Shown here: positions 16,923-25,128 of the stretch, piece by piece
How positions within the stretch are numbered: the stretch's first letter is position 1
Layout: each line of letters opens with the position of its first letter
Assembly (NCBI GenBank): GCA_902516235.1
Contig: CABXXO010000007.1
Location: 1 to 35,670, forward strand
Reading direction: 5' to 3'
Length of the DNA stretch: 35,670 nt
Source of the DNA: an uncultured Alphaproteobacteria bacterium
Lineage (GTDB): Bacteria > Pseudomonadota > Alphaproteobacteria > HIMB59
Position numbers and translations under genes: made by a program
The notes under the pieces: generated by a model
What the model was told of the DNA's origin: nothing
Databases searched by the model: none
The model's input: only the letters and a program-made list of their open reading frames with translations

Positions 16923-16936
16923 ATAAGGAGATCTTT

Positions 16937-18217
16937 ATGAAAAAAATAATAACTTTTTTAATTCCTGCTTTGTTTCTCTCTGGAGTTGCGAGTGCAGAAG
17001 TATCCCCCGAAACGGCATTTGTATTTAATACATTTTTGTTTGTCTTCAGTGGAGTCTTAGTGATGTTCATGGCATTAGGTTTTGCCATGTTAGAAGCTGG
17101 ATTTGTTCGAAAAAAAAATACTTCAGCAATTTTATTAAAAAACATAGCACTTTATTCAATAGCTGGAATAATGTTTTATCTTATTGGATACAGCTTAATG
17201 TATGTAGATGTCTCTGGCTATATAGGATCATTAAGTGGAATGTTTTATGATACAGCTGATGACTTAACTGCAGCTACTGAAGAAGGTGGTTATTCACTTG
17301 CATCAGATTGGTTCTTCCAAATGGTGTTCTGTGCTACTGCTATATCTATAGTTTCTGGTGCTTGCGCTGAAAGAATCAAAGTATGGCCTTTTTTAATATT
17401 TGCCGCATTGATGACAGGCTTCATATATCCAATATATGGCGCATGGACATGGGGTGGTGGATGGTTGACAGAGATGGGCTTTTCTGATTTTGCTGGATCA
17501 ACTATTGTTCACTCAGTTGGTGGTTGGGCTGCTCTTACTGGTTGTTTCATTCTTGGACCAAGGGCAGGAAAATACTCATCTGATGGTAAAATCTCACCTA
17601 TAGCTGGAGCTAATATGCCTTTAGCTGCTCTTGGTACATTTATCCTTTGGTTTGGATGGTTCGGATTTAACGGTGGTTCTCAACTTGCACTAGGTAGTGC
17701 CGCTGACGCGTCTGCAATGTCTATAGTCATTGTTAACACTAACATTGCCGCTTGTGGTGGTGTTGTTGCTGCAATTATTTTATCACAGCTATTGTATAAG
17801 AAGATTGATCTATCGATTGCTCTTAATGGTGCTATAGCCGGTTTAGTTGCAATTACAGCTGGACCAGATTTAAGTAACCATTTCTTATCTATGATTATTG
17901 GTGCTATAGGTGGCATTCTTTGTACCCTAGCTATCCCAATGTTTGACAAAATGAAGATAGATGATGTTGTTGGTGCTATTTCTGCTCACCTAGTAGCAGG
18001 TATATGGGGAACTTTAGCTGTAGGTATATTTGGCGGAGGTAACTTTTTAGTTCAGCTCATTGGTATACTTGCTGCTGCTGTATTAGTTGTTCCTCTTAGT
18101 GCTATCTTCTTTTACATTCTTAAAGCGACTGTTGGCTTAAGAGTATCTGAAGAGACTGAGGCTTCTGGTCTAGATAGTGCTGAACTTACTACAGATGCTT
18201 ACCCTGAATTTAAATAA
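16937..18217 (+). CDS. amtB: Ammonium transporter
   Basis: An Amt-family ammonium channel of 426 residues with a cleavable signal sequence (MKKIITFLIPALFLSGVASA, a known feature of bacterial AmtB) and about eleven helices. The pore twin histidines are seen as His192 (TIVHSVGGW) and His351 (SAHLVAGIWG). FAMLEAGFVRKKN and the GAWTWGGGW block are conserved. It forms an operon with glnK, whose product plugs the channel cytoplasmic side. A strong AAGGAG precedes the ATG. A perfect hairpin terminator follows 23 bases after the stop. The family call is certain. Confidence 0.97.
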   Translation: MKKIITFLIPALFLSGVASAEVSPETAFVFNTFLFVFSGVLVMFMALGFAMLEAGFVRKKNTSAILLKNIALYSIAGIMFYLIGYSLMYVDVSGYIGSLSGMFYDTADDLTAATEEGGYSLASDWFFQMVFCATAISIVSGACAERIKVWPFLIFAALMTGFIYPIYGAWTWGGGWLTEMGFSDFAGSTIVHSVGGWAALTGCFILGPRAGKYSSDGKISPIAGANMPLAALGTFILWFGWFGFNGGSQLALGSAADASAMSIVIVNTNIAACGGVVAAIILSQLLYKKIDLSIALNGAIAGLVAITAGPDLSNHFLSMIIGAIGGILCTLAIPMFDKMKIDDVVGAISAHLVAGIWGTLAVGIFGGGNFLVQLIGILAAAVLVVPLSAIFFYILKATVGLRVSEETEASGLDSAELTTDAYPEFK

Positions 18218-18240
18218 TCTAGTTTAAGTACTCCAATATA

Positions 18241-18267
18241 AAAGGGCGCATAATGCGCCCTTTTTTT
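18241..18267. terminator. Bidirectional rho-independent terminator
   Basis: A perfect 10-bp stem (AAAGGGCGCA against TGCGCCCTTT) with a TAA loop, followed on the plus strand by a run of seven Ts. On the minus strand the stem is followed by TTTTATATT. It ends the glnK-amtB transcript and, read the other way, the glutathione peroxidase transcript, whose stop codon overlaps the T-run. Confidence 0.9.
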
Positions 18268-18790
18268 ATATTAAATTATCGATTAAATTTGTTATTTTTG
18301 AACTATCGGGCTTAGTGATTGAAGTCCAACTTTCAACTAAATTTCCATCTCCATCAAAAAGATATTTATAAAAATTCCATTTAGGTGTTTCGTTATACTC
18401 AGATGTCATCCAACTGTATAGTGGATGCGCATCTTCCCCGTTGACATCGACAATTTCAGAAATAATAAATTTTGTATCATAGTTAATTAAACAAAACTCT
18501 TTGACTTCTTCCTCATTACTTAACTCTTGATGAAAACTATTTGAAGGAGTTCCAATAATTACTAAATTTTTATCTAGATATTCACGATGAAGATTGGACA
18601 AGTTAGCATACTGCTTTGTGAAACCACATCTACTAGCAGTATTCACAAGAAGTACAGGTTTACCTTTAAATTTATCTAATTTAATTTGATTACCATCAAT
18701 GTCTTGGATACTAAAGTTATGAAGGTTTTGTGCCATAATAATTCCTATATTTGTGAGTAAAACACTCAAGGTTATCAAGAGAATTCTCAT
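18266..18790 (-). CDS. Secreted glutathione peroxidase-family protein
   Basis: A thioredoxin-fold peroxidase of 174 residues with an N-terminal signal peptide (about residues 1-20). The peroxidatic Cys55 lies in NTASRCGFTKQ and is encoded by TGT, not a selenocysteine TGA. Trp138-Asn139 of the catalytic tetrad are present in PKWNFYKYL. The tetrad glutamine is not: the usual N-Q-F is NSF here (Ser85), inside GTPSNSFHQE. That variant occurs in some bacterial members that probably use thioredoxin rather than glutathione. It is the last gene of the minus-strand run from dmdA and ends in the shared terminator with amtB. Confidence 0.88.
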   Translation of the reverse strand: MRILLITLSVLLTNIGIIMAQNLHNFSIQDIDGNQIKLDKFKGKPVLLVNTASRCGFTKQYANLSNLHREYLDKNLVIIGTPSNSFHQELSNEEEVKEFCLINYDTKFIISEIVDVNGEDAHPLYSWMTSEYNETPKWNFYKYLFDGDGNLVESWTSITKPDSSKITNLIDNLI

Positions 18791-18831
18791 GTCTTTTTAT
18801 ACTGACTTTAAATAATCTGGATTTGCTGATA

Positions 18832-19407
18832 TTAAATTTTTGGTAATCCTAAAACTTCGCTTTTTTTAATAAATTCTTCTTTATATGGAGGTCTTTTAAA
18901 TATCTCTTTTATCATGGGTTTAAAAAAATCTAGATCTTTGTTCTCATACTCTGGGTCAAAAGATTTTTGATCCCATCGCTCGCAGAAGTCAGCGCATGTT
19001 TGAAAATAAATATTATCTTTAAATTTATCCCGAGCATTTTTATCCCAACCATAGTGATGGGCATAATAAATCATTTGAAAAATTCCATGATGCTCAACTA
19101 CCCAAGTTACTTCTTCTCTTACATAAGGTCTTATGACCTCAGCAGAAAATCTATCGTGATTTTGAGGAGCAAGTCCATCACCAATATCGTGAAGTAATGT
19201 TCCAACAATCCAATCAATATCAGCCCCATCTTTATAAGCCCTTGTTGCTGATTGAAGTCCATGATCCAGTCTGGTAATTTTATAGCCCTCCATAGTATTT
19301 TGTCCTTGTCTTGACAGTTCTTCGATAATTCTCTCATAAGTCAAAGAGACATATCTTTCCTCATATTCTTGAAGTAATAAATAATCATCTTTATCACCAT
19401 CTTTCAT
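18832..19407 (-). CDS. HD-domain protein, PhnZ/TmpB-like diiron oxygenase candidate
   Basis: An HD-domain protein of 191 residues from the ATG at 19407. An upstream in-frame ATG at 19503 would overlap the dioxygenase gene by 74 bases and add a basic tail with no domain, so I reject it. Candidate metal ligands follow the six-ligand order of mixed-valent diiron HD enzymes: His49 (RLDHGLQ), His73-Asp74 (LLHDIGD), His84 (PQNHDRF), His106 or 107 (VEHHG) and Asp146 (RWDQK). PhnZ and TmpB of this group oxidatively cleave C-P bonds. The lid Tyr and Glu placed 10 and 7 residues before the first ligand in PhnZ are Met39 and Tyr42 here, so activity may differ. The gene upstream is a gamma-butyrobetaine-hydroxylase-like enzyme, as in the tmpA-tmpB pair. 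Confidence 0.72.
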   Translation of the reverse strand: MKDGDKDDYLLLQEYEERYVSLTYERIIEELSRQGQNTMEGYKITRLDHGLQSATRAYKDGADIDWIVGTLLHDIGDGLAPQNHDRFSAEVIRPYVREEVTWVVEHHGIFQMIYYAHHYGWDKNARDKFKDNIYFQTCADFCERWDQKSFDPEYENKDLDFFKPMIKEIFKRPPYKEEFIKKSEVLGLPKI

Positions 19408-19429
19408 ATGTTTAAATTTTACATTCTTA

Positions 19430-20560
19430 TTAACCAAAATTTTTAGATCCTTTTTGTATATATTTTTTATGCAAATGCCTAAGTTTGCCATCAGTCGAGT
19501 CAAAATCTAGATAACAACCTTGGAGGTGTCTGGCACCTTCATTAGCATCGTATGCGGTTCTACCATGAAGCAGTCTGTGATTATCAAACATCATAACATC
19601 TCCAGGTTTTAACTTAAACTTAATCTCAAAATCTGATGAGGAATATAAATCACTTAGTAGTTTTCTAGCTTTATAGAAAGTTGTTAGTCTTTCTTGATCA
19701 ATTGGTGGAACATAATCAACTCTTGTGCTATATCTTACTTGTTTGTAGTCTCCCTCCTTATCCAACTCAATAAGCTCTCCCCAATTTTCTAAAATAATAT
19801 CTTTGTCTTGAAATTGATATCTAAGATTAGTTTTAGTCAAAGACTCAAAGGCTTCAGGGTTATAGATTTTAATATAATCAGCAACTGCAAAACCATCTAC
19901 CAGAGTTGAACAACCACCACTCACCTCATTTTTCAAACAATGTAAAAATTGAATTCCAGGTGCAGCTGGTTTTCTATAGGGATTGTCCGTATGTGGAGGA
20001 AGAGCAATAGGCTTATAAGCTAAATCATTGGGGTTAGGTTTAGACATCACGTCAAAATACTCTCCAAAATTAGTTACTTTTACAGGGCCTATTGAATTCA
20101 CAAATTTTAGTAAATATTGATCTTTTGTTGGAACATTTTTAATAATTATAAAACCATATTTATAAAAATCCTTTAGAAGTCTATACATCGACTCTTTCTC
20201 AACCATATTTTCTTCAAACTCTATATTTGGTAACACTTTAAAATTTGAGTTCCAAAGTATTCTTTTAGGTATAGGACCACGTTTGTTTTTGTCGTTATCA
20301 AACTCTATTAAAAGATCTTGAATAATGTATTTGCCTTTGGCCCCATCATTGAATTCAATATCAAGTTTTTCTTCAAAAATTTTTGCTGTTTTAATTTGTA
20401 AATCTAATTTTATGGAAGAGGGTTCATAGAGTCTTTGATTTGTATCTTTGTCAATATAGTCATTTCCTGGTAATCTTTCCCTTAACCAAATAGGATGTAA
20501 TTCATAATCATGATTTTGGTGTGTCACTTTTAGTGAGTCACTAGAAAAATGAACCTTCAT
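19430..20560 (-). CDS. Gamma-butyrobetaine hydroxylase-like 2OG/Fe(II) dioxygenase (TmpA-like)
   Basis: A TauD/BBOX-family oxygenase of 376 residues. The N-terminal DUF971-like domain has HPIWLRERL but lacks the zinc-binding cysteines usual after it (ERLPGNDYIDKD instead of a Cys-rich loop). The catalytic domain has Fe(II) ligands His190 and Asp192 (PPHTDNPYR) and His332 (HGRTAY), with Arg344 placed to bind 2-oxoglutarate. Family members hydroxylate gamma-butyrobetaine, trimethyllysine or, for TmpA, 2-(trimethylamino)ethylphosphonate. The HD oxygenase gene starts 22 bases downstream, an arrangement like tmpA-tmpB. The substrate is inferred to be a trimethylammonium compound, not proven. Confidence 0.78.
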   Translation of the reverse strand: MKVHFSSDSLKVTHQNHDYELHPIWLRERLPGNDYIDKDTNQRLYEPSSIKLDLQIKTAKIFEEKLDIEFNDGAKGKYIIQDLLIEFDNDKNKRGPIPKRILWNSNFKVLPNIEFEENMVEKESMYRLLKDFYKYGFIIIKNVPTKDQYLLKFVNSIGPVKVTNFGEYFDVMSKPNPNDLAYKPIALPPHTDNPYRKPAAPGIQFLHCLKNEVSGGCSTLVDGFAVADYIKIYNPEAFESLTKTNLRYQFQDKDIILENWGELIELDKEGDYKQVRYSTRVDYVPPIDQERLTTFYKARKLLSDLYSSSDFEIKFKLKPGDVMMFDNHRLLHGRTAYDANEGARHLQGCYLDFDSTDGKLRHLHKKYIQKGSKNFG

Positions 20561-20590
20561 GGCGCTACCCTCAAAATTAATCCTTAAAAA

Positions 20591-20620
20591 TATCTTTGGT
20601 TAATTAATGATATTTGTCAA
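20591..20620 (-). promoter_or_regulatory. Candidate promoter for the dioxygenase-HD-peroxidase genes
   Basis: On the minus strand a consensus TTGACA lies at 20620-20615. The hexamer 17-18 bases further on (AAAGAT or AAGATA) is a poor -10, so the call is tentative. The 68-base gap between the RidA-type gene and the dioxygenase is the only sizeable one in this run, which makes an internal start plausible. Confidence 0.3.
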
Positions 20621-20628
20621 TTAAGAAA

Positions 20629-21090
20629 TTAAGGAGATACTTTAAATATAGCTTCAATTTCAACTGAGAAGCCTAAAGGCAGAGAGCTCACCCCAACTGC
20701 TGCACGAGCATGAATACCCTTTTCACCAAATATTTTTTGCATAAGATCTGAGCAACCATTAATAACATGAGGTTGTTGGGTAAAATTATCTAAACAGTTT
20801 ACAAAACCTGTCAATTTTATTAATTGTTCTACTCTATCTAGATCTTTAATTTCATTTTTTAGTGCAGATAATATTGCCAAACCACATTTTTGTGCATGTT
20901 CTTGAGCTAATTCTAAACTCAAATCTTTACCTACAACGCCTTTTGCAAAACTTCCATCCTCAAGGAGAGGGCCTTGGCCTGAAATATAAGCAGTATTATC
21001 CACCAATACACAAGGTTTGTAACTTCCAGCTGGTTTTGCGGGTTGGGGTAAGATAATTCCTAACTCTTGTAACTTATTTTCTATAATCAC
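20629..21090 (-). CDS. RidA/YjgF-family protein
   Basis: A 153-residue member of the RidA (YjgF/YER057c/UK114) family. It belongs to the longer subgroup of about 150 residues rather than the 128-residue canonical RidA. It shows AYISGQGPLLEDGSF, GKDLSLELAQEHAQKCGL, QPHVINGCSDLMQKIFG and HARAAVGVSSLPLG. Canonical RidA hydrolyses reactive enamine/imine intermediates; the longer subgroup is poorly characterised and often sits in catabolic operons. It overlaps the MFS transporter gene by four bases, so the two are coupled. A role in clearing an imine made by the neighbouring pathway is an inference. Confidence 0.88.
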   Translation of the reverse strand: MIIENKLQELGIILPQPAKPAGSYKPCVLVDNTAYISGQGPLLEDGSFAKGVVGKDLSLELAQEHAQKCGLAILSALKNEIKDLDRVEQLIKLTGFVNCLDNFTQQPHVINGCSDLMQKIFGEKGIHARAAVGVSSLPLGFSVEIEAIFKVSP

Positions 21091-22346
21091 TGTGAGACTT
21101 CCTCTTCAATTTTATTTATAATTTGTTCTGTGGCTAATTGCATTCCAATTGAAGAGGTATTTCTAGGAACAATCATTGAAGGTGTATTTTCTTCATAGAT
21201 ATCACTAGTTCTTCCCACTATAATTCTAAAATAATTATAAGGAGCCACTACAGAATACACAACTATCATATAAATAAAAAAACCATAGGGTCCAAAATAA
21301 GCCATAAAACTTGAGGCTAGCATAGGACCTGCTACCATACCTAAAGCATTAACAAGTGTTAATGTTGAACTGGCTGAAACAATCTCGTCTTTTTCCAAGA
21401 AATCGTTCATATGTGAAATAACTACAGCGTAATAAGGTAATGAAACAGCAGAATGAATACCAATAAATACTAATAGAAAATAAAATGAGAATGAACCAAA
21501 TATAAAGGCCAGTATTAGAGAGCCAATAGCTATCAAATTTAGTACAAATAAAATAGTTCTTCGATCATAACGATCTGAGATTTTTCCAATAGGATACTGA
21601 AAAATAGCTCCAATAAACATATTTACAAAAACTAAAATTGAAATTTGAAATATACTAAAACCAATTTTAGCACCAAAAACTGCAATTAAACCGAATAAAG
21701 CACTGTAAATCATTCCAATTGAAAAAGAGCCAACAAAAGCCATAGGTGATTTATTATACAAGTCTTTAAGACTTAAAAATTTAGGTGTTGTGAATTCAGG
21801 AGCAGGTTTCTTAGTAAGCAATATAGGAACCAAAGCAAGGGATATCAACAAAGATGATAGAATATAAAGGTGCGCTTCTGTAGTTGTCCCTATATTTATT
21901 AACATTACTCCGATACTCGTAGAAATATATAAAACAATCATATAGAAACCAATTAATTGGCCTCTTGTTCGGTTATCTGCTCGATCATTTAACCAGCTCT
22001 CACAAACTATATAAATGGCAGCATAGGAGAAACCAGTGATCATTCTAAAGATTAACCAAAGAACTGGATCAACAAAAATCCAATGCAATAAAATTGCTAT
22101 TGATCCTAAAGATGCAAATGCTGCAAATACTCTTATATGCCCAACATTTTTAATTAGTTTAGGACATTGAATTGAGCTAAATAGAAATCCTATGAAATAT
22201 CCTGTAAATACATAACCAATCTCAAAGTCTGTAAAATTAAAAAAAACAGAATTTATGTTTAGTAAAGTTCCTTGAAGTGTATGAGCTATCATTATTAGCC
22301 CAAAGCCACTAAAAAGTGCCCATGAATTTAAAATAGTTCCAAACAC
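21087..22346 (-). CDS. MFS transporter (YcaD-like)
   Basis: A 419-residue major facilitator with about twelve helices. It includes the family's FRMITGFSYAAIYIVCESWLND stretch (in pieces) and the loop motif GKISDRYDRRTILF between helices 8 and 9. The hydrophilic C-terminal tail of about 40 residues is unusual only in being a little long. YcaD-type MFS proteins have no established substrate. Its place between dmdA (38 bases upstream) and the RidA gene (overlapping) suggests it carries a substrate or product of this operon, possibly DMSP or a related zwitterion; this is inference. Confidence 0.87.
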   Translation of the reverse strand: MFGTILNSWALFSGFGLIMIAHTLQGTLLNINSVFFNFTDFEIGYVFTGYFIGFLFSSIQCPKLIKNVGHIRVFAAFASLGSIAILLHWIFVDPVLWLIFRMITGFSYAAIYIVCESWLNDRADNRTRGQLIGFYMIVLYISTSIGVMLINIGTTTEAHLYILSSLLISLALVPILLTKKPAPEFTTPKFLSLKDLYNKSPMAFVGSFSIGMIYSALFGLIAVFGAKIGFSIFQISILVFVNMFIGAIFQYPIGKISDRYDRRTILFVLNLIAIGSLILAFIFGSFSFYFLLVFIGIHSAVSLPYYAVVISHMNDFLEKDEIVSASSTLTLVNALGMVAGPMLASSFMAYFGPYGFFIYMIVVYSVVAPYNYFRIIVGRTSDIYEENTPSMIVPRNTSSIGMQLATEQIINKIEEEVSQ

Positions 22347-22384
22347 TCGCGAATATGTAAACTTTTAGTTTAAGAATGCAACAG

Positions 22385-23491
22385 CTATTTTGAAAAAGGT
22401 AATGTCGTCATCTGTGATTGCACTTCTAGATTATCAATCAACAGTGTCTTAACTTCATTAAAATTTTGAAACTCGGTTTGCATCATAGCGATACCAAGAC
22501 AACACCCAAAATCAGGACTAAAACAACCAGATCTTAATTCACCAATAATCTGGCCATCTAATTGAATAGGTAGGTATTTTGTTATAGTTAAAATATCAAG
22601 CTTGAGTTTTAAACCAATTAATGACCTTTGTACTCCTTCTCGATTTTGTTTTTCTAGTATTGATTTTCCTAGGTAATTTATATCTGGATTAAAAGAAACA
22701 AAAGGATTTAGACCACATTCTAGGGGAGTATCTTCCATGGTCATATCATTCCCAAAAGAAAGCAGACCTCCCTCAATCCTTTCAATTAAATTTGGACAGC
22801 CAGGTCTGACATTTAAATCTTCTCCATTAGTAATTAGGCTATCATAAAGATTTAGACCAATTTCATCATCATCAACATAAATTTCAAATCCACCTTGTTT
22901 CGACCAACCTGATCTTGCGATTAACAATTTATGACCTTGAAACTCATACCTTTTGAAATTAAAAAATTTTAATTTTTTAATTTCTTCTCCAAAAACTCTC
23001 TCCATTAAATCAAAAGATTTCGGGCCTTGTACAGCTAATATATTGACATTGGGCTCAGTAATTTCGACATCTAAATTCATACCGATGGTAATACCTTTTG
23101 CATATAATAAAATATCTGAGTCAGCTATAGATAACCACCAAGTATCATCACCAACTTTCATAATTAATGGATCATTAAGAATTTTTCCTTTTTCATCAAT
23201 AATTGGGGCATAGTAACAAAGATAATCTTTTGCATTAGATAGATCTCTACAAGTAATTAGTTGTGTAAGCTTAGCAGCATCAGGGCCTTTAAATTGAACT
23301 TGTCTTTCTACTGATACATCCCAAACTTGGACATTGTTTTTAAGATGAAGGCAGTCTTCCTCTACCCCTTTAAAAGATGCTGGTAAAATCATATGATTAT
23401 AAACTGTATAAGATTGAACCCCATATTCTTCTATTCTTTTGGTATAGGGTGTAGAACGAAGTCTGGCACTTTTTGCAATTAAATGGTTCAT
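22385..23491 (-). CDS. dmdA: Dimethylsulfoniopropionate demethylase
   Basis: A GcvT-superfamily enzyme of 368 residues that moves a methyl group from DMSP to tetrahydrofolate, giving methylmercaptopropionate. From recall, it matches SAR11 DmdA block for block: ARLRSTPYTKRIEEYGV, SYTVYNHMILP, WDVSVERQVQFKGPDA, LITCRDLS, WWLSIADSDI, NILAVQGPKSFDLMERVFG, IARSGWSKQGGFEIYV and RPGCPNLIERIEGGLLSFGND. The GCPNLIERIE block separates true DmdA from DmdA-like paralogues such as the one at 15289. It heads the minus-strand run dmdA-MFS-ridA. The start lies only 29 bases from the divergent TPR gene. An acyl-CoA ligase at 3846 could supply the next step (DmdB), though unlinked. Confidence 0.86.
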   Translation of the reverse strand: MNHLIAKSARLRSTPYTKRIEEYGVQSYTVYNHMILPASFKGVEEDCLHLKNNVQVWDVSVERQVQFKGPDAAKLTQLITCRDLSNAKDYLCYYAPIIDEKGKILNDPLIMKVGDDTWWLSIADSDILLYAKGITIGMNLDVEITEPNVNILAVQGPKSFDLMERVFGEEIKKLKFFNFKRYEFQGHKLLIARSGWSKQGGFEIYVDDDEIGLNLYDSLITNGEDLNVRPGCPNLIERIEGGLLSFGNDMTMEDTPLECGLNPFVSFNPDINYLGKSILEKQNREGVQRSLIGLKLKLDILTITKYLPIQLDGQIIGELRSGCFSPDFGCCLGIAMMQTEFQNFNEVKTLLIDNLEVQSQMTTLPFSK

Positions 23492-23520
23492 AAAATTTCG
23501 AATTTAGTTAATATGTATTC

Positions 23521-24072
23521 TTGATACAAAGCAAACGATATTTTTTTATAATTTTAATTTTATTATTATATCAAGTTTGTACATCTCAGGTACATGCAAA
23601 CAGCAATTCAGATCGTGTAGACTATTTAATAGAACTATTAAAAGAACCACTAGATGAGGAATCCCAAAAAGAAATTAAGGGTGCTATTATGAGAATTTGG
23701 AAAATTTCAAAAAGTGAAGAAATACAACAAAAAATGAGTAATATCGGACATTTTATAAGGTTTAGGCAATACCAAGAGGCGGAAGATTACCTCTCTCTCA
23801 TAATTCTTGAACAAGATGATTTTATGGATGCTTATTATCAAAGAGCAATCGTTCATTATTATCAGGGTGAAATCAACAAGGCACGTACAGACCTCCTGAG
23901 TGTTTTATCTTTTGAGCCCAGACATTTTGATGCATTAAGAGTTTTGGCTTTAGTTTACGAGAAACAAAATAAAAAAAGTGAAGCTTACTTTACATATAAA
24001 GAGCTTGAAAAAATACTTCCCCACGATGAAAAAGTAAGAGGTAAATTAAAATCTTTAGAAAATTTAATTTAA
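23521..24072 (+). CDS. Secreted TPR-repeat protein, TTG start
   Basis: A 183-residue exported protein. The first codon is TTG; no ATG in this frame lies upstream, and the next in-frame Met would remove the signal peptide (residues 1-26, ending near QVHA). Starting at TTG keeps the hydrophobic IIQ-type leader IILILLLYQVC, so I accept it. Residues about 75-175 form two to three TPR helix pairs (MDAYYQRAIVHYYQGEINKA, HFDALRVLALVYEKQNKKSE). TPR proteins mediate protein contacts; the partner is unknown. Its stop abuts the stop of the convergent YeiH-type gene with no bases between. Confidence 0.82.
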   Translation: MIQSKRYFFIILILLLYQVCTSQVHANSNSDRVDYLIELLKEPLDEESQKEIKGAIMRIWKISKSEEIQQKMSNIGHFIRFRQYQEAEDYLSLIILEQDDFMDAYYQRAIVHYYQGEINKARTDLLSVLSFEPRHFDALRVLALVYEKQNKKSEAYFTYKELEKILPHDEKVRGKLKSLENLI

Positions 24073-25128
24073 TTAGATATTAAGTCCTAAAATAGAAATT
24101 AATATACATACAGTAAAAAAACTTACAAGACTATAAACCATTCCAATTACTATAGGGACAGGGCTTTGACTGAATATTTTTTTCAAATTAATTGAAGCTC
24201 CAAGAGCAGTTAATGCCAAACCAAACAAAATAGTAATGACATTTTCTAAAATTTCTAAAATATTGATCCAAGCAACAGAATTTAAATAGTAATTATCAGC
24301 TATTGCACGAATAATAATTAAAACAATAAAACCTATTATAAATAATGGTATGGAATTTTTAATATTTTCTAAAATTGATAAACTTTTAGAGGTATTTTTT
24401 TCTACTCCATTTTTAAAAAAAAATAAAGATGGAACTAACAAAGCTAGAAATAAATTTCTGAGTAGTTTAGTAATGGTAGCTATTTCAAGAACTTTATTGT
24501 TTTGGTATAAATCACTATGCACCATTGCAGCAGCTAAAACCTGACTTGTATCATGAATACCAACACCTAAAAAAATCCCCTTAGCTAGATCTGATATAAA
24601 ATACCATTCTATAAAAAATGGATAAATTAATATAGCTAAGCTACCCCAAAGAACGACAATCAACACTGCTGTACTAACATCATAATCTTTGGATTTTAAA
24701 ACACTTGAAGAGGCCATTATTGCTGTAACGCCACAAATAGACGTTCCAATTGCTAGTAATATTGATACCTCTTTTTGAATAGGCCACAACTTTGAAAGAG
24801 CAAAATATGTCAATAATATCAACATAATTGTAATTATTATTATTCCTATTGATTGAATACTAACATTGGCAAGTTGAGAAAAACTTATTTTGATACCGAG
24901 TAACGCAATTGCCAATTGAAGGATATTTTTTTTTATGAAGTCACGTCCCATTAGTGTTTTTTCTGAAAATTGGAATAAATTAAAAAACAATATTCCTGAA
25001 ATTAGACACAGTAAACTTAGCGGTAAAACTGATAAATTAAAAATATAACTTAAGGGCTGTTTTAAAAAAATTGTAAATATGTAAATTAGACCTATGACTG
25101 TAATTCCAGTTAGATTTCTACTAATCAT
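24073..25128 (-). CDS. YeiH-family putative sulfate exporter (UPF0324)
   Basis: An inner-membrane protein of 351 residues with about ten helices and the YeiH/UPF0324 motifs LLAIGTSICGVTAIMASSSV, IFLGVGIHDTSQVLAAA and LFGLALTALGASINLKKI. Family members are annotated as putative sulfate exporters because some sit with sulfonate degradation genes, but transport has rarely been shown. Here it is the last gene of the proXWV-aldehyde dehydrogenase operon, overlapping the DUF3726 gene by eight bases, so it may export an anion released by that pathway. The substrate is not fixed by sequence. Confidence 0.85.
   Translation of the reverse strand: MISRNLTGITVIGLIYIFTIFLKQPLSYIFNLSVLPLSLLCLISGILFFNLFQFSEKTLMGRDFIKKNILQLAIALLGIKISFSQLANVSIQSIGIIIITIMLILLTYFALSKLWPIQKEVSILLAIGTSICGVTAIMASSSVLKSKDYDVSTAVLIVVLWGSLAILIYPFFIEWYFISDLAKGIFLGVGIHDTSQVLAAAMVHSDLYQNNKVLEIATITKLLRNLFLALLVPSLFFFKNGVEKNTSKSLSILENIKNSIPLFIIGFIVLIIIRAIADNYYLNSVAWINILEILENVITILFGLALTALGASINLKKIFSQSPVPIVIGMVYSLVSFFTVCILISILGLNI

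Noticed and set aside
17680..17949. Minus-strand ORF inside amtB
   Set aside because: Shadow of the conserved amtB frame.
18266..18790. Selenoprotein reading of the glutathione peroxidase
   Set aside because: The catalytic residue is a TGT cysteine codon and no in-frame TGA is present.
19408..19503. Upstream start for the HD protein
   Set aside because: Would overlap the dioxygenase gene by 74 bases and add 32 residues without domain support; the ATG at 19407 avoids this.
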